Shown: positions 36,214 through 45,152 of the stretch, one piece after another
How positions within the stretch are numbered: position 1 is the stretch's first letter
How the letters are laid out: the number at the start of each line of letters is the position of its first letter
Made by a program: the position numbers and the translations under genes
Notes under the pieces: model-generated
The model's input: only the letters and a program-made list of their open reading frames with translations
Told to the model about the DNA's origin: nothing
Databases searched by the model: none
Assembly: GCA_016191555.1 (NCBI GenBank)
Contig: JACPVX010000041.1
Coordinates: 248,001 to 312,000, forward strand
DNA: 64,000 bases
Source of the DNA: Bacteroidota bacterium
GTDB taxonomy: Bacteria; Bacteroidota; Bacteroidia; Cytophagales; Cyclobacteriaceae
Reading direction: 5' to 3'

Positions 36214-38961
36214 CTAAACTTTCGCTCGCTTCACTTCTCTCTTCTCGTAGCTTTCAATCACATCGCCTGCATTAATATCGTTGAAGTTTTTGATGCTGAT
36301 ACCGCAATCGAAACCTGAACGCACCTCGGCCGCATCGTCTTTGAATCGCTTCAAAGCGGTCATTTCGCCTGAGTAAATTACAATACCATCGCGAATCAAA
36401 CGGATCGGGTTGTTGCGTTTCACATAACCATCGGTAACCATACAGCCGGCAACGGTTCCCACTTTCGTGATCTTGAACACATCGCGCACTTCGGCATTAC
36501 CAACAATGACTTCTTCAAACTCTTTCTCGAGCATACCTTCCATGGCAGCCTTGATTTCGTTGATCGCATCGTAGATGATCGAATACAAACGAATTTCGAT
36601 TTCTTCGTTTTCAGCCAACCTGCGGGCCGATGCCGAAGGACGAACCTGGAAGCCGAGAATGATCGCATCGGAAGCAGAAGCCAACAATACATCGGATTCG
36701 GAAATCTGACCGACTGCTTTGTGAATAATGCTCACCGCTACTTTAGGTGTTGATAACTTCAGCAATGAATCGGACAACGCTTCAATTGAACCGTCCACGT
36801 CACCTTTGATGATCACATTCAATTGCTTGAATGAACCAATTGCCAAGCGTCTGCCGATCTCATCCAGTGTAATATGTTTCTTCGTGCGGATGCTTTGCTC
36901 ACGCAAAATCTGACTTCTCTTGTTGGCCACTTCACGCGCTTCACGGTCGCTTTCCATCACCTGGAATTTTTCACCAGCCTGTGGTGCACCATCCAAACCT
37001 AATACCTGAACTGGTGTAGAAGGGCCTGCTTCTTTCACTTTCGCTCCCGTATCATCAAACATGGCTTTTACCCGGCCATAGTTCGATCCGGCTACCATGA
37101 TATCGCCAACACGTAAAGTACCAGCCTGCACCATTAAGGTCGTGACATAGCCACGGCCTTTGTCCAACTCAGCTTCAATGATTGACCCTACCGCTGATTT
37201 ATTTGGATTCGCCTTTAGGTTGAGCAATTCGGCTTCGAGTAATACTTTTTCTAAAAGATCTTCAATGCCCACTCCGGTTTTTGCCGAGATACCTTGGCTC
37301 TGATATTTACCTCCCCAGTCTTCTACCAGAATATTTATTTTAGATAATCCTTCTTTAATCTTTTCAGGATTAGCCGAGGGTTTATCTATTTTATTAATTG
37401 CAAAAACAAGAGGAACGCCCGCAACCTGTGCATGGTTAATTGCCTCTTTTGTTTGCGGCATGATGTTATCGTCCGCTGCAATTACGATCACTGCAATATC
37501 CGTCAACTTCGCACCACGTGCACGCATAGCTGTAAATGCCTCGTGACCCGGTGTATCGAGGAATGCAATTTTGTTTCCGCTCTTGGTCATTACATCATAC
37601 GCACCAATGTGCTGTGTAATACCTCCCGCCTCAGACGCGGTTACTTTCGTGTTGCGGATATAATCTAGCAGCGATGTTTTACCGTGGTCAACGTGACCCA
37701 TGATGGTAACAATCGGTGCGCGTGGCAGCATGTCTTCCTCTGCATCTTCCTCTACAATTACTTCTTCCTCATCGGCAGATGAGAATTGTACATCAAAGCC
37801 AAACTCATCCGCAATAACGGTGATTGCTTCCGCATCCAATCGTTGGTTGATGGAAACAAACATTCCCAAACCAAGGCAAGTAGAAATTACATCGTTTACC
37901 GAAACATTCATCAACGAAGCTAAGTCGTTGGCCGAAATAAATTCGGTTACTTTCAGTGTCTTTGAAGACTCTTGTTCTTGTTGTAATCTTTCCTCTTCCG
38001 CATCAGAAACGGCCTGCCGCTTTTCTTTACGATACTTCGCTCCGGTAAATTTCTTTTGACCTCCGCTAAGTTTAGCCAGCGTAGCGCGCACCTGATCCTG
38101 AATTTCTTTATCCGTAGGTTCAGGCTTTGGTGTACGGACAAAAGGCTTTTGAGGTCCACCTGGTTGCGGGCGCTGACCTCCATGACCACCGCCACCTTGC
38201 GGGCGCTGTTCATTTGCATTTGGCAAACGCTTACGCGGACGCTTCTGCTGATTGTTTTTATTAGGATCGGACGAGGCAACCGGTTGGTTTTTCTTCTCTA
38301 CCGGAAGTTCAATTTTAGAAAGCACTTTCAAACCTTGCAGTTTGTCGGCTTTGGCTTTAATGACCTCTTGTGGCTCGGGTTGTTTTTCCGGCTCCGGTGC
38401 TTTGATTGGTTCCGGTTGTTTCTCTTCTACCTTCACCACCTTTGGCGCTTCCGGCTGTACTACTTGTACAGGTTCGGCAACAGGCTTTTCTTTTTCTTTC
38501 TCTTTTTTCTTAGGCTCTGGAGTACTAAGCTCAATTTTGCCCAGCACTTTGATGCCTTCCAGCTTTGGCTTATCTACCTCAACCTTCTCTACCTTTTCAA
38601 CTTTTTCCGCCTTGGGCTCTTCTTTGTGCTTAACAATATCTTTCGAGCCTAGATTTTTAATTAGGACGCTTTCTTCTTCATCGGTTTTCTTGCGGGTAAC
38701 TTCCGGTTCCACTTTAGGTGCCACGGGAGCCTCCACAGGTTTGATACCAATGGTAAGGTGAGATGCTTCTAACTTTTCGGAGGCAGAAGAGGCAAATTCT
38801 TTTGCCAACATGGCAAACTGCTCTGCGGTGAGCTTTGCGTTGGGGTTGTTCTCAACACTTACACCTTTTTTGGCTAAAAAATCCAAAATGGTGTTGTGAC
38901 CCACGTTCAGCTTACGAGATGCCTGCCCTAATCGTACTGATTTTTCTTCTGCCATGCCCAA
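36214..38961 (-). CDS. infB: Translation initiation factor IF-2
   Basis: This GTPase delivers initiator tRNA to the 30S subunit. An N-terminal IF2_N-like helix module ([24 protein letters not shown]) is followed by about 200 residues of Lys/Pro/Glu-rich linker and a second IF2_N module at about 335-390. The G domain has G1 at 422-429 (GHVDHGKT), then [17 protein letters not shown] and FAINKIDKP, and domains II-IV follow. A length of 915 residues is within the range for Bacteroidota. ATG codons at 38961 and 38955 are both possible starts. Confidence 0.97.
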   Translation of the reverse strand: MGMAEEKSVRLGQASRKLNVGHNTILDFLAKKGVSVENNPNAKLTAEQFAMLAKEFASSASEKLEASHLTIGIKPVEAPVAPKVEPEVTRKKTDEEESVLIKNLGSKDIVKHKEEPKAEKVEKVEKVEVDKPKLEGIKVLGKIELSTPEPKKKEKEKEKPVAEPVQVVQPEAPKVVKVEEKQPEPIKAPEPEKQPEPQEVIKAKADKLQGLKVLSKIELPVEKKNQPVASSDPNKNNQQKRPRKRLPNANEQRPQGGGGHGGQRPQPGGPQKPFVRTPKPEPTDKEIQDQVRATLAKLSGGQKKFTGAKYRKEKRQAVSDAEEERLQQEQESSKTLKVTEFISANDLASLMNVSVNDVISTCLGLGMFVSINQRLDAEAITVIADEFGFDVQFSSADEEEVIVEEDAEEDMLPRAPIVTIMGHVDHGKTSLLDYIRNTKVTASEAGGITQHIGAYDVMTKSGNKIAFLDTPGHEAFTAMRARGAKLTDIAVIVIAADDNIMPQTKEAINHAQVAGVPLVFAINKIDKPSANPEKIKEGLSKINILVEDWGGKYQSQGISAKTGVGIEDLLEKVLLEAELLNLKANPNKSAVGSIIEAELDKGRGYVTTLMVQAGTLRVGDIMVAGSNYGRVKAMFDDTGAKVKEAGPSTPVQVLGLDGAPQAGEKFQVMESDREAREVANKRSQILREQSIRTKKHITLDEIGRRLAIGSFKQLNVIIKGDVDGSIEALSDSLLKLSTPKVAVSIIHKAVGQISESDVLLASASDAIILGFQVRPSASARRLAENEEIEIRLYSIIYDAINEIKAAMEGMLEKEFEEVIVGNAEVRDVFKITKVGTVAGCMVTDGYVKRNNPIRLIRDGIVIYSGEMTALKRFKDDAAEVRSGFDCGISIKNFNDINAGDVIESYEKREVKRAKV

Positions 38962-39006
38962 ATATCTGGTATTTTATTGATTTAAGAGAGTTTTGTTGCT
39001 AGTCCG

Positions 39007-40251
39007 TTATTCAAATTCTTTACGTAACACGGCCAATACCGACTCTGCTGTCTCTTCTTCCAGGTCAGTTCTTCGCACAATTTCTTCCTTGTTCAGGTTA
39101 AGAACGCTCTTGGCTGTATCTAAACCAATGCGTTTCAATTCATCGATCACCCAACTTTCGATCTCATCGCTGAATTCATCGAGGTCTACATCTTCTTCAG
39201 CTACTTGTGTATCGTTTTCACGGAATACATCAATTTCCATCTCTACCAACCGGCTTGCCAGCTTAATGTTCAAGCCGCCTTTACCGATGGCTAAAGAAAC
39301 CTGATCGGGTTTCAAGAATACAGCTACACGTTTGTTGTCCTTATCGATTTTGATCGAAACAATTTTAGCCGGACTCAACGCACGTTGAATGTACAACTCT
39401 AAATTTTCGGTGTAGTTGATGACATCGATGTTCTCATTTTGCAACTCACGCACAACGGCATGAATACGTGAACCTTTCATACCCACGCAAGCACCTACCG
39501 GATCAATGCGGTCATCATACGATTCTACGGCCACCTTAGCTCTTTCGCCTGGCTCGCGCACTACTCTTTTAATGGTAATCAAACCATCAAATACTTCTGG
39601 AACTTCTTGCTCAAATAACCTTTCAAGGAAGACTGGCGAAGTGCGCGAAAGAATAATTTTCGGGCTGCCATTCACCATATCTACTTTGTGAACGATTGAT
39701 TTCACCGTTTCTCCCTTGCGGTAGCGGTCTTTCGGAATTTGCTCTCCGCGCGGAATCGAAATTTCGTTGCCTTCGGCATCAATTAACAATACTTCGCGGC
39801 TCAACACCTGATATACCTCTCCGGTAATCACCTCGCCTACGATGTCTTTGTATTTTTGATAAACGATATCTTTCTCTAAATCCTTCACTTTCTGGATGAG
39901 CGTTTGGCGAGCTGTAGTTACCGCTCTGCGTCCAAAATCTTCTAAGTGAACTTCTTCAGCTACTTCTTCGCCCACTTCAAAATCAGGTTCAATTTTGCGT
40001 GCATCGCTCAAGCTGATTTTGTCGTGCTCCCAAATATCTTCTGAGTCGTCCTCCACAATTTCGCGGAAGCGCCAGATTTCCAAGTCACCCTTGTCGGCAT
40101 TGACGATGATATCGAAGTTGTCATCTTCGATGTATTTCTTCTTGATCATATTACGAAACACATCTTCTAAGATGCGGATCATAGTAGGGCGGTCAATGTT
40201 TTTTTGCTTGGCGAAATCGGCAAACGATTCGATCAGTGTTGATGCATCCAT
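39007..40251 (-). CDS. nusA: Transcription termination/antitermination factor NusA
   Basis: This RNA polymerase-binding factor governs pausing, termination and antitermination. The N-terminal domain comes first, then an S1 domain (about 130-200, GEVITGEVYQVLSREVLLIDAEGNEISIPRGEQIP). Two KH domains follow, with RIDPVGACVGMKGSRIHAVVRELQNENIDVINY and LAIGKGGLNIKLASRLVEMEIDV. The C-terminus ends soon after, without the acidic repeats of the E. coli protein, as in most bacteria. It lies between rimP (8 bp upstream) and infB (45 bp downstream). Confidence 0.97.
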   Translation of the reverse strand: MDASTLIESFADFAKQKNIDRPTMIRILEDVFRNMIKKKYIEDDNFDIIVNADKGDLEIWRFREIVEDDSEDIWEHDKISLSDARKIEPDFEVGEEVAEEVHLEDFGRRAVTTARQTLIQKVKDLEKDIVYQKYKDIVGEVITGEVYQVLSREVLLIDAEGNEISIPRGEQIPKDRYRKGETVKSIVHKVDMVNGSPKIILSRTSPVFLERLFEQEVPEVFDGLITIKRVVREPGERAKVAVESYDDRIDPVGACVGMKGSRIHAVVRELQNENIDVINYTENLELYIQRALSPAKIVSIKIDKDNKRVAVFLKPDQVSLAIGKGGLNIKLASRLVEMEIDVFRENDTQVAEEDVDLDEFSDEIESWVIDELKRIGLDTAKSVLNLNKEEIVRRTDLEEETAESVLAVLRKEFE

Positions 40252-40259
40252 ACGGCTTG

Positions 40260-40721
40260 CTAGTTAAAAGACACGGTTACAATTGTTTTTTCTATATCAC
40301 TAAAAAGTATTTCCATTTTCACTAATTCTTTCTTCTTCTCGCGCGAAGGGGTTTCGATGACAATGCGCTCCTCATTCACTTCCAGCAATCGGCCTTCGAT
40401 GTACTGCTTGCTTTTTACCTGAACTTTTAATGTTCGGCCAACATTTGCATAATATTGACGCTTCATTTTCAGCGGCACATCCAATCCAGGCGTGCCCACT
40501 TCCAAATTATAAGCGCCTTCGATCAGGTTCAGCGTTTCGATCTCTTCCGACAACTTGCGGCTTACTTCCGCACAGCTATCGATGCTGATGCCCTTATCGC
40601 CATCCAATTGCACCACTATTTTGGTAGGCTTGTACTTCGAAATGAGTACATCTACCAAGAAATGACTAGGGTCATTTAGGTGCGCTTCGGTCAATTCCTT
40701 TATTTTTTGAGCCAATTCCAT
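40260..40721 (-). CDS. rimP: Ribosome maturation factor RimP
   Basis: This 153-residue protein is needed for 30S subunit assembly. Recognised by VVQLDGDKGISIDSCAEVSRKLSEEIE and by the following segment YNLEVGTPGLDVPLKMKRQYYANVGRTLKV. First gene of the rimP-nusA-infB operon, with a promoter and a leader hairpin upstream. Confidence 0.95.
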   Translation of the reverse strand: MELAQKIKELTEAHLNDPSHFLVDVLISKYKPTKIVVQLDGDKGISIDSCAEVSRKLSEEIETLNLIEGAYNLEVGTPGLDVPLKMKRQYYANVGRTLKVQVKSKQYIEGRLLEVNEERIVIETPSREKKKELVKMEILFSDIEKTIVTVSFN

Positions 40722-40737
40722 AACTATCTACAAACAA

Positions 40738-40761
40738 AGAGGGGACTTTTCGGTCCCCTCT
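40738..40761 (-). promoter_or_regulatory. Leader hairpin upstream of rimP, possible attenuator
   Basis: AGAGGGGAC (40738-40746) and GTCCCCTCT (40753-40761) form a perfect 9-bp stem with a six-base loop. On the minus strand it is followed by TTTGTTTGT and then the rimP ATG, 16 bp past the stem. Both neighbouring genes point away from this gap, so it cannot end a finished gene transcript; it sits inside the predicted leader of the operon. Confidence 0.65.
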
Positions 40762-40785
40762 AGTTGATTTTTCAAGAAAGTGATG

Positions 40786-40815
40786 CAAATGTAACTGATT
40801 TTTACTTTATCGCAA
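40786..40815 (-). promoter_or_regulatory. Promoter of the rimP-nusA-infB operon
   Basis: On the minus strand TTG (40815-40813), a 19-bp spacer and TACATTTG (40793-40786) match the Bacteroidota consensus well. Transcription should start near 40780, giving a leader of about 58 bases. Confidence 0.7.
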
Positions 40816-40840
40816 ATAGTATGTTCTTTGAATCTTACAA

Positions 40841-41836
40841 ATGACTCTTATGCGCATCCGTTTAGCTCTGGGAGTAGTGGTGATTGTGGCCGCTGCGTGT
40901 ACATCCAAAAAACCTCCGGTTGAAGAAAAAGTAGTGGAGCGAATCATTGCCGTGCCTCCATTCAATGCGGACTCCGCATATCAATTTGTAAAAAAGCAAG
41001 TAGACTATGGGCCGCGTGTTCCCAATTCTGCTGCGCATCAAAAAACGGCTATGTATTTAATTGATCAATTTAAAAAAACTGGAGGGCAGGTTTTGGTGCA
41101 AGAATTTGATGCGGTCACCTTCGATCAACAGAAATTACATTTAAAGAATATTATTGCCCGATTTTATCCGGAGAAACAAAAGCGGGTGTTGTTGGCAGCT
41201 CATTGGGATACACGCCCTTTTGCGGATAAAGACCCCATAAAAAAAGATGCCCCCTTTGATGGTGCGAATGATGGTGCCAGCGGTGTAGCGGTATTGCTGG
41301 AAATGGCGCGCGTATTTCATCAAGCCAAAGAAGCTCCCGCTATTGGAGTAGATATTATTTTATTCGATGGCGAAGACTGGGGTGAAAAGGAAGGGACTTC
41401 AAATCATGATCTACCTGAAGGGCAATCATGGTGGTGCCTTGGCTCACAATATTGGGCGAAGAATAAGCTTCCCAAAAACTACATGGCGCACTACGGCATT
41501 TTGCTGGATATGGTAGGATCGCGCAGAGCGCAATTTTTCAGAGAAGAAGTGTCGTTGCAATTTGCTCCACAGATTGTTTCCAAAGTTTGGGATCGTGCCG
41601 CTAAAATTGGGTACAGCGATTACTTTGTAAAGCAGAATGTAGCCGGCATTACTGATGATCACTTGTTTGTGAATCAACTTGGAAAAATTCCGATGATCGA
41701 CATTGTGCACTATCAGGCAGGTATTGGTTTCTTTGGCGACTACCATCACGCCACCAAAGACAACATGAACATTATCAGCAAAGAAACGCTCGGTGCTGTT
41801 GGTAACACGCTGTTGAATGTGATCTATTACGAATAG
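40841..41836 (+). CDS. M28 family metallopeptidase / glutaminyl cyclase-like lipoprotein
   Basis: A lipoprotein signal ends at Cys20 (VIVAAAC). The body is a zinc-dependent aminopeptidase fold: His121 in LLAAHWDTRPFADKDP, Asp144 in DGANDGASGVAVLLEMAR, and the GEDWG motif around 177-181. A further segment is QNVAGITDDHLFVNQLGKIPMIDIVHY, with a likely metal ligand His. The WDTRPFAD form and the overall length are close to animal-type glutaminyl-peptide cyclotransferases as well as to M28 aminopeptidases; the sequence alone does not separate the two. Confidence 0.9.
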   Translation: MTLMRIRLALGVVVIVAAACTSKKPPVEEKVVERIIAVPPFNADSAYQFVKKQVDYGPRVPNSAAHQKTAMYLIDQFKKTGGQVLVQEFDAVTFDQQKLHLKNIIARFYPEKQKRVLLAAHWDTRPFADKDPIKKDAPFDGANDGASGVAVLLEMARVFHQAKEAPAIGVDIILFDGEDWGEKEGTSNHDLPEGQSWWCLGSQYWAKNKLPKNYMAHYGILLDMVGSRRAQFFREEVSLQFAPQIVSKVWDRAAKIGYSDYFVKQNVAGITDDHLFVNQLGKIPMIDIVHYQAGIGFFGDYHHATKDNMNIISKETLGAVGNTLLNVIYYE

Positions 41837-41842
41837 TAAAAC

Positions 41843-42604
41843 TTAAATCGTAAACCCGCCATCCGCAGTAAACACACTGCCGGTGCAATAAGCCGATGAA
41901 TCGGAAGCGAGGTATAAGGCCAATGCAGCAATTTCTTCGGGAGTGCCCACGCGTTTGATCGGCAATACTTTCATCATCATCGCCATCATTTTATCGTTGC
42001 TCCAGAGCGCTTCGCTAAATTTTGTTTTGATCAGACCGGGGCAAATCACATTCGCGCGAATGTTATCATCGCCCCATTCTTTGGCCATCACTTTCGTCAA
42101 TGAAATCAATGCCGCTTTGCTCATGCTGTAAATGCCTAAGCCCGGCTCAGGTCGCAAGCCACCAATCGAGCTGATGTTTACCACCGATCCGGATTTTTTT
42201 GCTTTTAATATCGGATAGATTTTTTTTGCTAACTCAAAAGGGCCTTTCACATTGACCGCGATAATTTTATCAAACGCCTCTAAACTTGTATCCACCACAG
42301 GGCCAAACACCGGATTGGCGGCCGCATTGTTTACCAAAATATCAATCGTGCCATACTTGGCTAACGTGGCTTCCGCCAAACGATGCACATCATTCATATC
42401 GCCCATGTGGCAGGCAATGGCGGTTGCTTCAAAACCTTTGCTCTTGATTTCCGCGGCTACCGCATCTACCGCATCTTGTTTACGACTGCTCACCACCACC
42501 TTTGCTCCGGCAGCAGCATAATACTCAGCAATGGATTGACCAATACCTTTTGAAGCGCCCGTTACCAAGGCTACTTTTCCTTCCAATGAAAATGGGTTTT
42601 GCAT
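41843..42604 (-). CDS. SDR family oxidoreductase
   Basis: This classical short-chain dehydrogenase has 253 residues from the ATG at 42604. It shows the cofactor loop TGASKGIG, the NNAAANP motif (family NNAG), a catalytic Ser in NISSIGG, and YSMSK, the catalytic Tyr and Lys. The C-terminus (SSAYCTGSVFTADGGFTI) is typical. The substrate is unknown. The longer frame to 42625 adds seven residues not seen in the family. It is convergent with the M28 gene, 6 bp apart. Confidence 0.92.
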   Translation of the reverse strand: MQNPFSLEGKVALVTGASKGIGQSIAEYYAAAGAKVVVSSRKQDAVDAVAAEIKSKGFEATAIACHMGDMNDVHRLAEATLAKYGTIDILVNNAAANPVFGPVVDTSLEAFDKIIAVNVKGPFELAKKIYPILKAKKSGSVVNISSIGGLRPEPGLGIYSMSKAALISLTKVMAKEWGDDNIRANVICPGLIKTKFSEALWSNDKMMAMMMKVLPIKRVGTPEEIAALALYLASDSSAYCTGSVFTADGGFTI

Positions 42605-42677
42605 AAAAATGATTTGTGCATTCAAGGTATGGATTTTTATGAATTCATAAATGTGGCCAAATGATTTATCTTGCTGT

Positions 42678-43397
42678 ATGGTTGAATTGACAGATGTGAG
42701 TCATGGATATGGAGGGCAAGAAGTGCTGACAAATCTCAACATCCGTTTCGAAGAAAATAAAATCACCGCCATCATTGGCAAAAGTGGCAGCGGCAAATCG
42801 ACTTTGCTTCAATTGATTAACGGGCTGCTTCGTCCTGCTAAAGGACAAGTCGCTGTTTTTAATCAACCGCTTAACTACGATCAAACAACATCACTTCGAC
42901 TGCGCATGGGTTATATGGTGCAAGGCACTGGATTGTTTCCCCATCTTACCATTGCACAAAACATTGCTATTGCCGGCAAGATACGCGACAATAGCAAACC
43001 GGGTGCGCGCGTAAACGAACTGATGGAATTAGTAGGATTGCCTGCGAGGTATCAAACAAAATATCCTTATGAATTATCCGGTGGCGAGCAGCAGCGCGTA
43101 GGAATTTGCCGCGCACTTTATCTGAATCCTCCACTGTTGCTGATGGATGAGCCGATGGGCGCGCTAGACCCCATCACACGACAAGATATTCAACAAGAGA
43201 TCGTGAAATTGCAGCGACTCGCCCCACGCACGATGTTGCTGGTAACGCACGATATGCGCGAAGCCAAAAAACTCGCAGATTTTATTTTAGTACTCGATCA
43301 AGGAAAAGTGCAGCAGTTCGACAGTGCTTCTATTGTGATTAGCGAACCGTCTACACAAGCCGTTCGTGATTTGATAAACGCATCGCTCGATTCATGA
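42678..43397 (+). CDS. ABC transporter ATP-binding protein, osmoprotectant type
   Basis: A complete ABC ATPase: Walker A GKSGSGKST, the signature LSGGEQQR, Walker B LLLMDEP, and the switch His in LLVTHDM. Starting at the ATG at 42678 (MVELTDVSHGYGG) it has 239 residues; the frame from 42651 lacks a sensible start. It overlaps the transporter gene by four bases. It is placed with glycine betaine/choline (OpuCA/ProV-type) systems because of its partner; the C-terminal CBS domains of OpuCA are absent. Confidence 0.9.
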   Translation: MVELTDVSHGYGGQEVLTNLNIRFEENKITAIIGKSGSGKSTLLQLINGLLRPAKGQVAVFNQPLNYDQTTSLRLRMGYMVQGTGLFPHLTIAQNIAIAGKIRDNSKPGARVNELMELVGLPARYQTKYPYELSGGEQQRVGICRALYLNPPLLLMDEPMGALDPITRQDIQQEIVKLQRLAPRTMLLVTHDMREAKKLADFILVLDQGKVQQFDSASIVISEPSTQAVRDLINASLDS

Positions 43398-44863
43398 AAA
43401 AGTTTTTCCTAATCGGTTTTCTATTGGTGGCTCATGCGATGGCCGGTCAGACGATTCATGTGGGCGCCAAACATTTTAATGAGGGCTACATACTCAGCGA
43501 AATCATTGCCCAGCTTTTGGAGAGCGAAGGATTCACCGTAGAGCGACATTACAATTTAGGCGGCACGCTGGTATGCTTTGAAGCGTTGCGCAATCGCGCC
43601 ATTGATGTGTATCCGGAATACAGCGGCACACTGACGGCAGAAATCTTGAAAGAGCCCAACATGGAGTACGCATCGATGAATGCTGCTTTGCAAGAGCGCT
43701 ACGGCCTCGAAGTAAGCGCACCTTACGGATTTAACAACTCGTACGCGCTGGTTTGCACACGGGATTTCAGCAAGCGTACTAAAATTCTTTCGATCGTTGA
43801 TTTAAAAAATCTTCCCCTATTAAAAATTGGGATAAGTTATGAGTTTTTAAAACGTGAAGACGGGTGGGAAAATCTGGCAAAGAAGTATGCGCTTCCGCAG
43901 AAGGCTGTGGGGCTTGAGCATGGACTGGCCTATCAGGCACTGACTGAAAATAAAATTGACATTACCGATGCGTATTCTACCGATGGAGAGATCAGTCGAT
44001 ATGGTTTGGTGGTACTAAAAGATGACCAACATTTTTTTCCGGCTTACCAGGCAACCTCATTGTATCAAAAAGATCTGGATGCCCGGGCTAAAAAAATTCT
44101 ATCCCGATTGGATGGACAGATAGACGAACTAGCGATGCAGGCAATGAATGCTGAAGTACTCTACCAGAAAAAAACATTTGCCGAAGTAGCGGCTTCCTTT
44201 CTATCAAAAAAATTAAAGATCAGTTCGCAACTAACTAAAACCAATTCTGTGGCAACCGAAGTGCTAGCCAAAACAGGCACACACTTGTTGCTCACCTTCT
44301 CTGCATTGCTAGCGGCTATTTTGTTTGCGGTTCCGTTAGGAATTTGGCTTTACTGGAAACCTCGCGTGGCGAATGGCATTCTTTACCTTACCGGATTACT
44401 ACAAACCATTCCGTCCATTGCACTGCTGGCGATCATGATTCCGGTATTTGGAATTGGCACCTGGCCCGCCATTGTAGCGCTGTTTCTCTACGCACTCCTT
44501 CCGATTTTACGAAATACTCTTGCCGGATTGCGCTCAGTCGACCCAATCGTAAAAAAAGTAGCCGATGGTATTGGGATGACGCGTTTTCAGAAATTAAAGT
44601 GGGTGGAATTGCCTTTAGCTATGCCGATGTTGTTAACCGGCATTCGCACGGCTGCAGTGATTAATGTGGGCACCGCTACGCTGGCTGCATTTATCGGTGC
44701 CGGTGGGTTGGGTGAATTTATTGTTACCGGCTTTGCCTTAAACAACACTTCGTTGATTTTACGAGGCGCGATACCGGCTGCTCTGCTCGCCATCCTGATC
44801 GAAATTGGTTTTACACTTTTAGAAAAAGCATGGGTGCCAAAGCACTTGAGGGGTTCGAAGTAA
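43394..44863 (+). CDS. Osmoprotectant ABC transporter, fused binding protein and permease
   Basis: A signal peptide (MKKFFLIGFLLVAHAMAG) leads into an OpuAC-type substrate-binding domain (about 20-280), with IHVGAKHFNEGYILSEIIAQLLESEGFTVERHYNLGGT and the VYPEYSGTLTAEIL segment. A permease domain with five or so helices follows from about 295, with the EAA-type loop GIGMTRFQKLKWVELPLAMPMLLTGIRTAAVINVG. Quaternary amines such as betaine or choline are the expected substrates. In the well-known OpuABC proteins the permease comes first; here the binding domain comes first. It overlaps the ATPase gene by four bases. Confidence 0.9.
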   Translation: MKKFFLIGFLLVAHAMAGQTIHVGAKHFNEGYILSEIIAQLLESEGFTVERHYNLGGTLVCFEALRNRAIDVYPEYSGTLTAEILKEPNMEYASMNAALQERYGLEVSAPYGFNNSYALVCTRDFSKRTKILSIVDLKNLPLLKIGISYEFLKREDGWENLAKKYALPQKAVGLEHGLAYQALTENKIDITDAYSTDGEISRYGLVVLKDDQHFFPAYQATSLYQKDLDARAKKILSRLDGQIDELAMQAMNAEVLYQKKTFAEVAASFLSKKLKISSQLTKTNSVATEVLAKTGTHLLLTFSALLAAILFAVPLGIWLYWKPRVANGILYLTGLLQTIPSIALLAIMIPVFGIGTWPAIVALFLYALLPILRNTLAGLRSVDPIVKKVADGIGMTRFQKLKWVELPLAMPMLLTGIRTAAVINVGTATLAAFIGAGGLGEFIVTGFALNNTSLILRGAIPAALLAILIEIGFTLLEKAWVPKHLRGSK

Positions 44864-44869
44864 ACATTC

Positions 44870-45151
44870 TTAGTAACCCACAATCTGTTCATCCACATAA
44901 CACCACGCCCACTGCTCGCCCGGCTCGGCTGAGATCGCTATTGGATGGCCTGTTGCTTTCGCATGTTTGGAAGCATGTTGATTGTCGGATGAATCGCAGC
45001 AGAGCGTGGCTCCGCACGTCTGGCATGTACGTAAGTGTACCCATGTGTCTCCCGTCTTTACACACTCATCGCATTGATGTTTCTTTTGCAATTTCATTTC
45101 CTGCTGACTCCATGCCAGCAGGTGTGAACAAATTTCTTTTTTCAAACTCAT
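44870..45151 (-). CDS. UBP-type zinc finger protein
   Basis: This is a 93-residue protein almost wholly made of a ZnF-UBP domain. Metal ligands in order are Cys27 and Cys30 (CDEC), Cys43 and Cys46 (CQTC), Cys51/52, His59, His63 and His69 (TGHP). A conserved WVHLRTCQTCG segment and a C-terminal aromatic WAWCYVDE follow. In eukaryotes this fold grips the free C-terminal Gly-Gly of ubiquitin; in bacteria its ligand is unknown. It starts 1 bp after the flavoprotein stop, so it is the third gene of that operon. Confidence 0.9.
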   Translation of the reverse strand: MSLKKEICSHLLAWSQQEMKLQKKHQCDECVKTGDTWVHLRTCQTCGATLCCDSSDNQHASKHAKATGHPIAISAEPGEQWAWCYVDEQIVGY

Positions 45152-45152
45152 A

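Noticed and set aside
38056..38761. Long plus-strand frames opposite infB
   Set aside because: These are shadows of the Lys/Pro/Glu-rich linker of IF-2, composed of Leu/Phe or Ser-rich low complexity with no start context.
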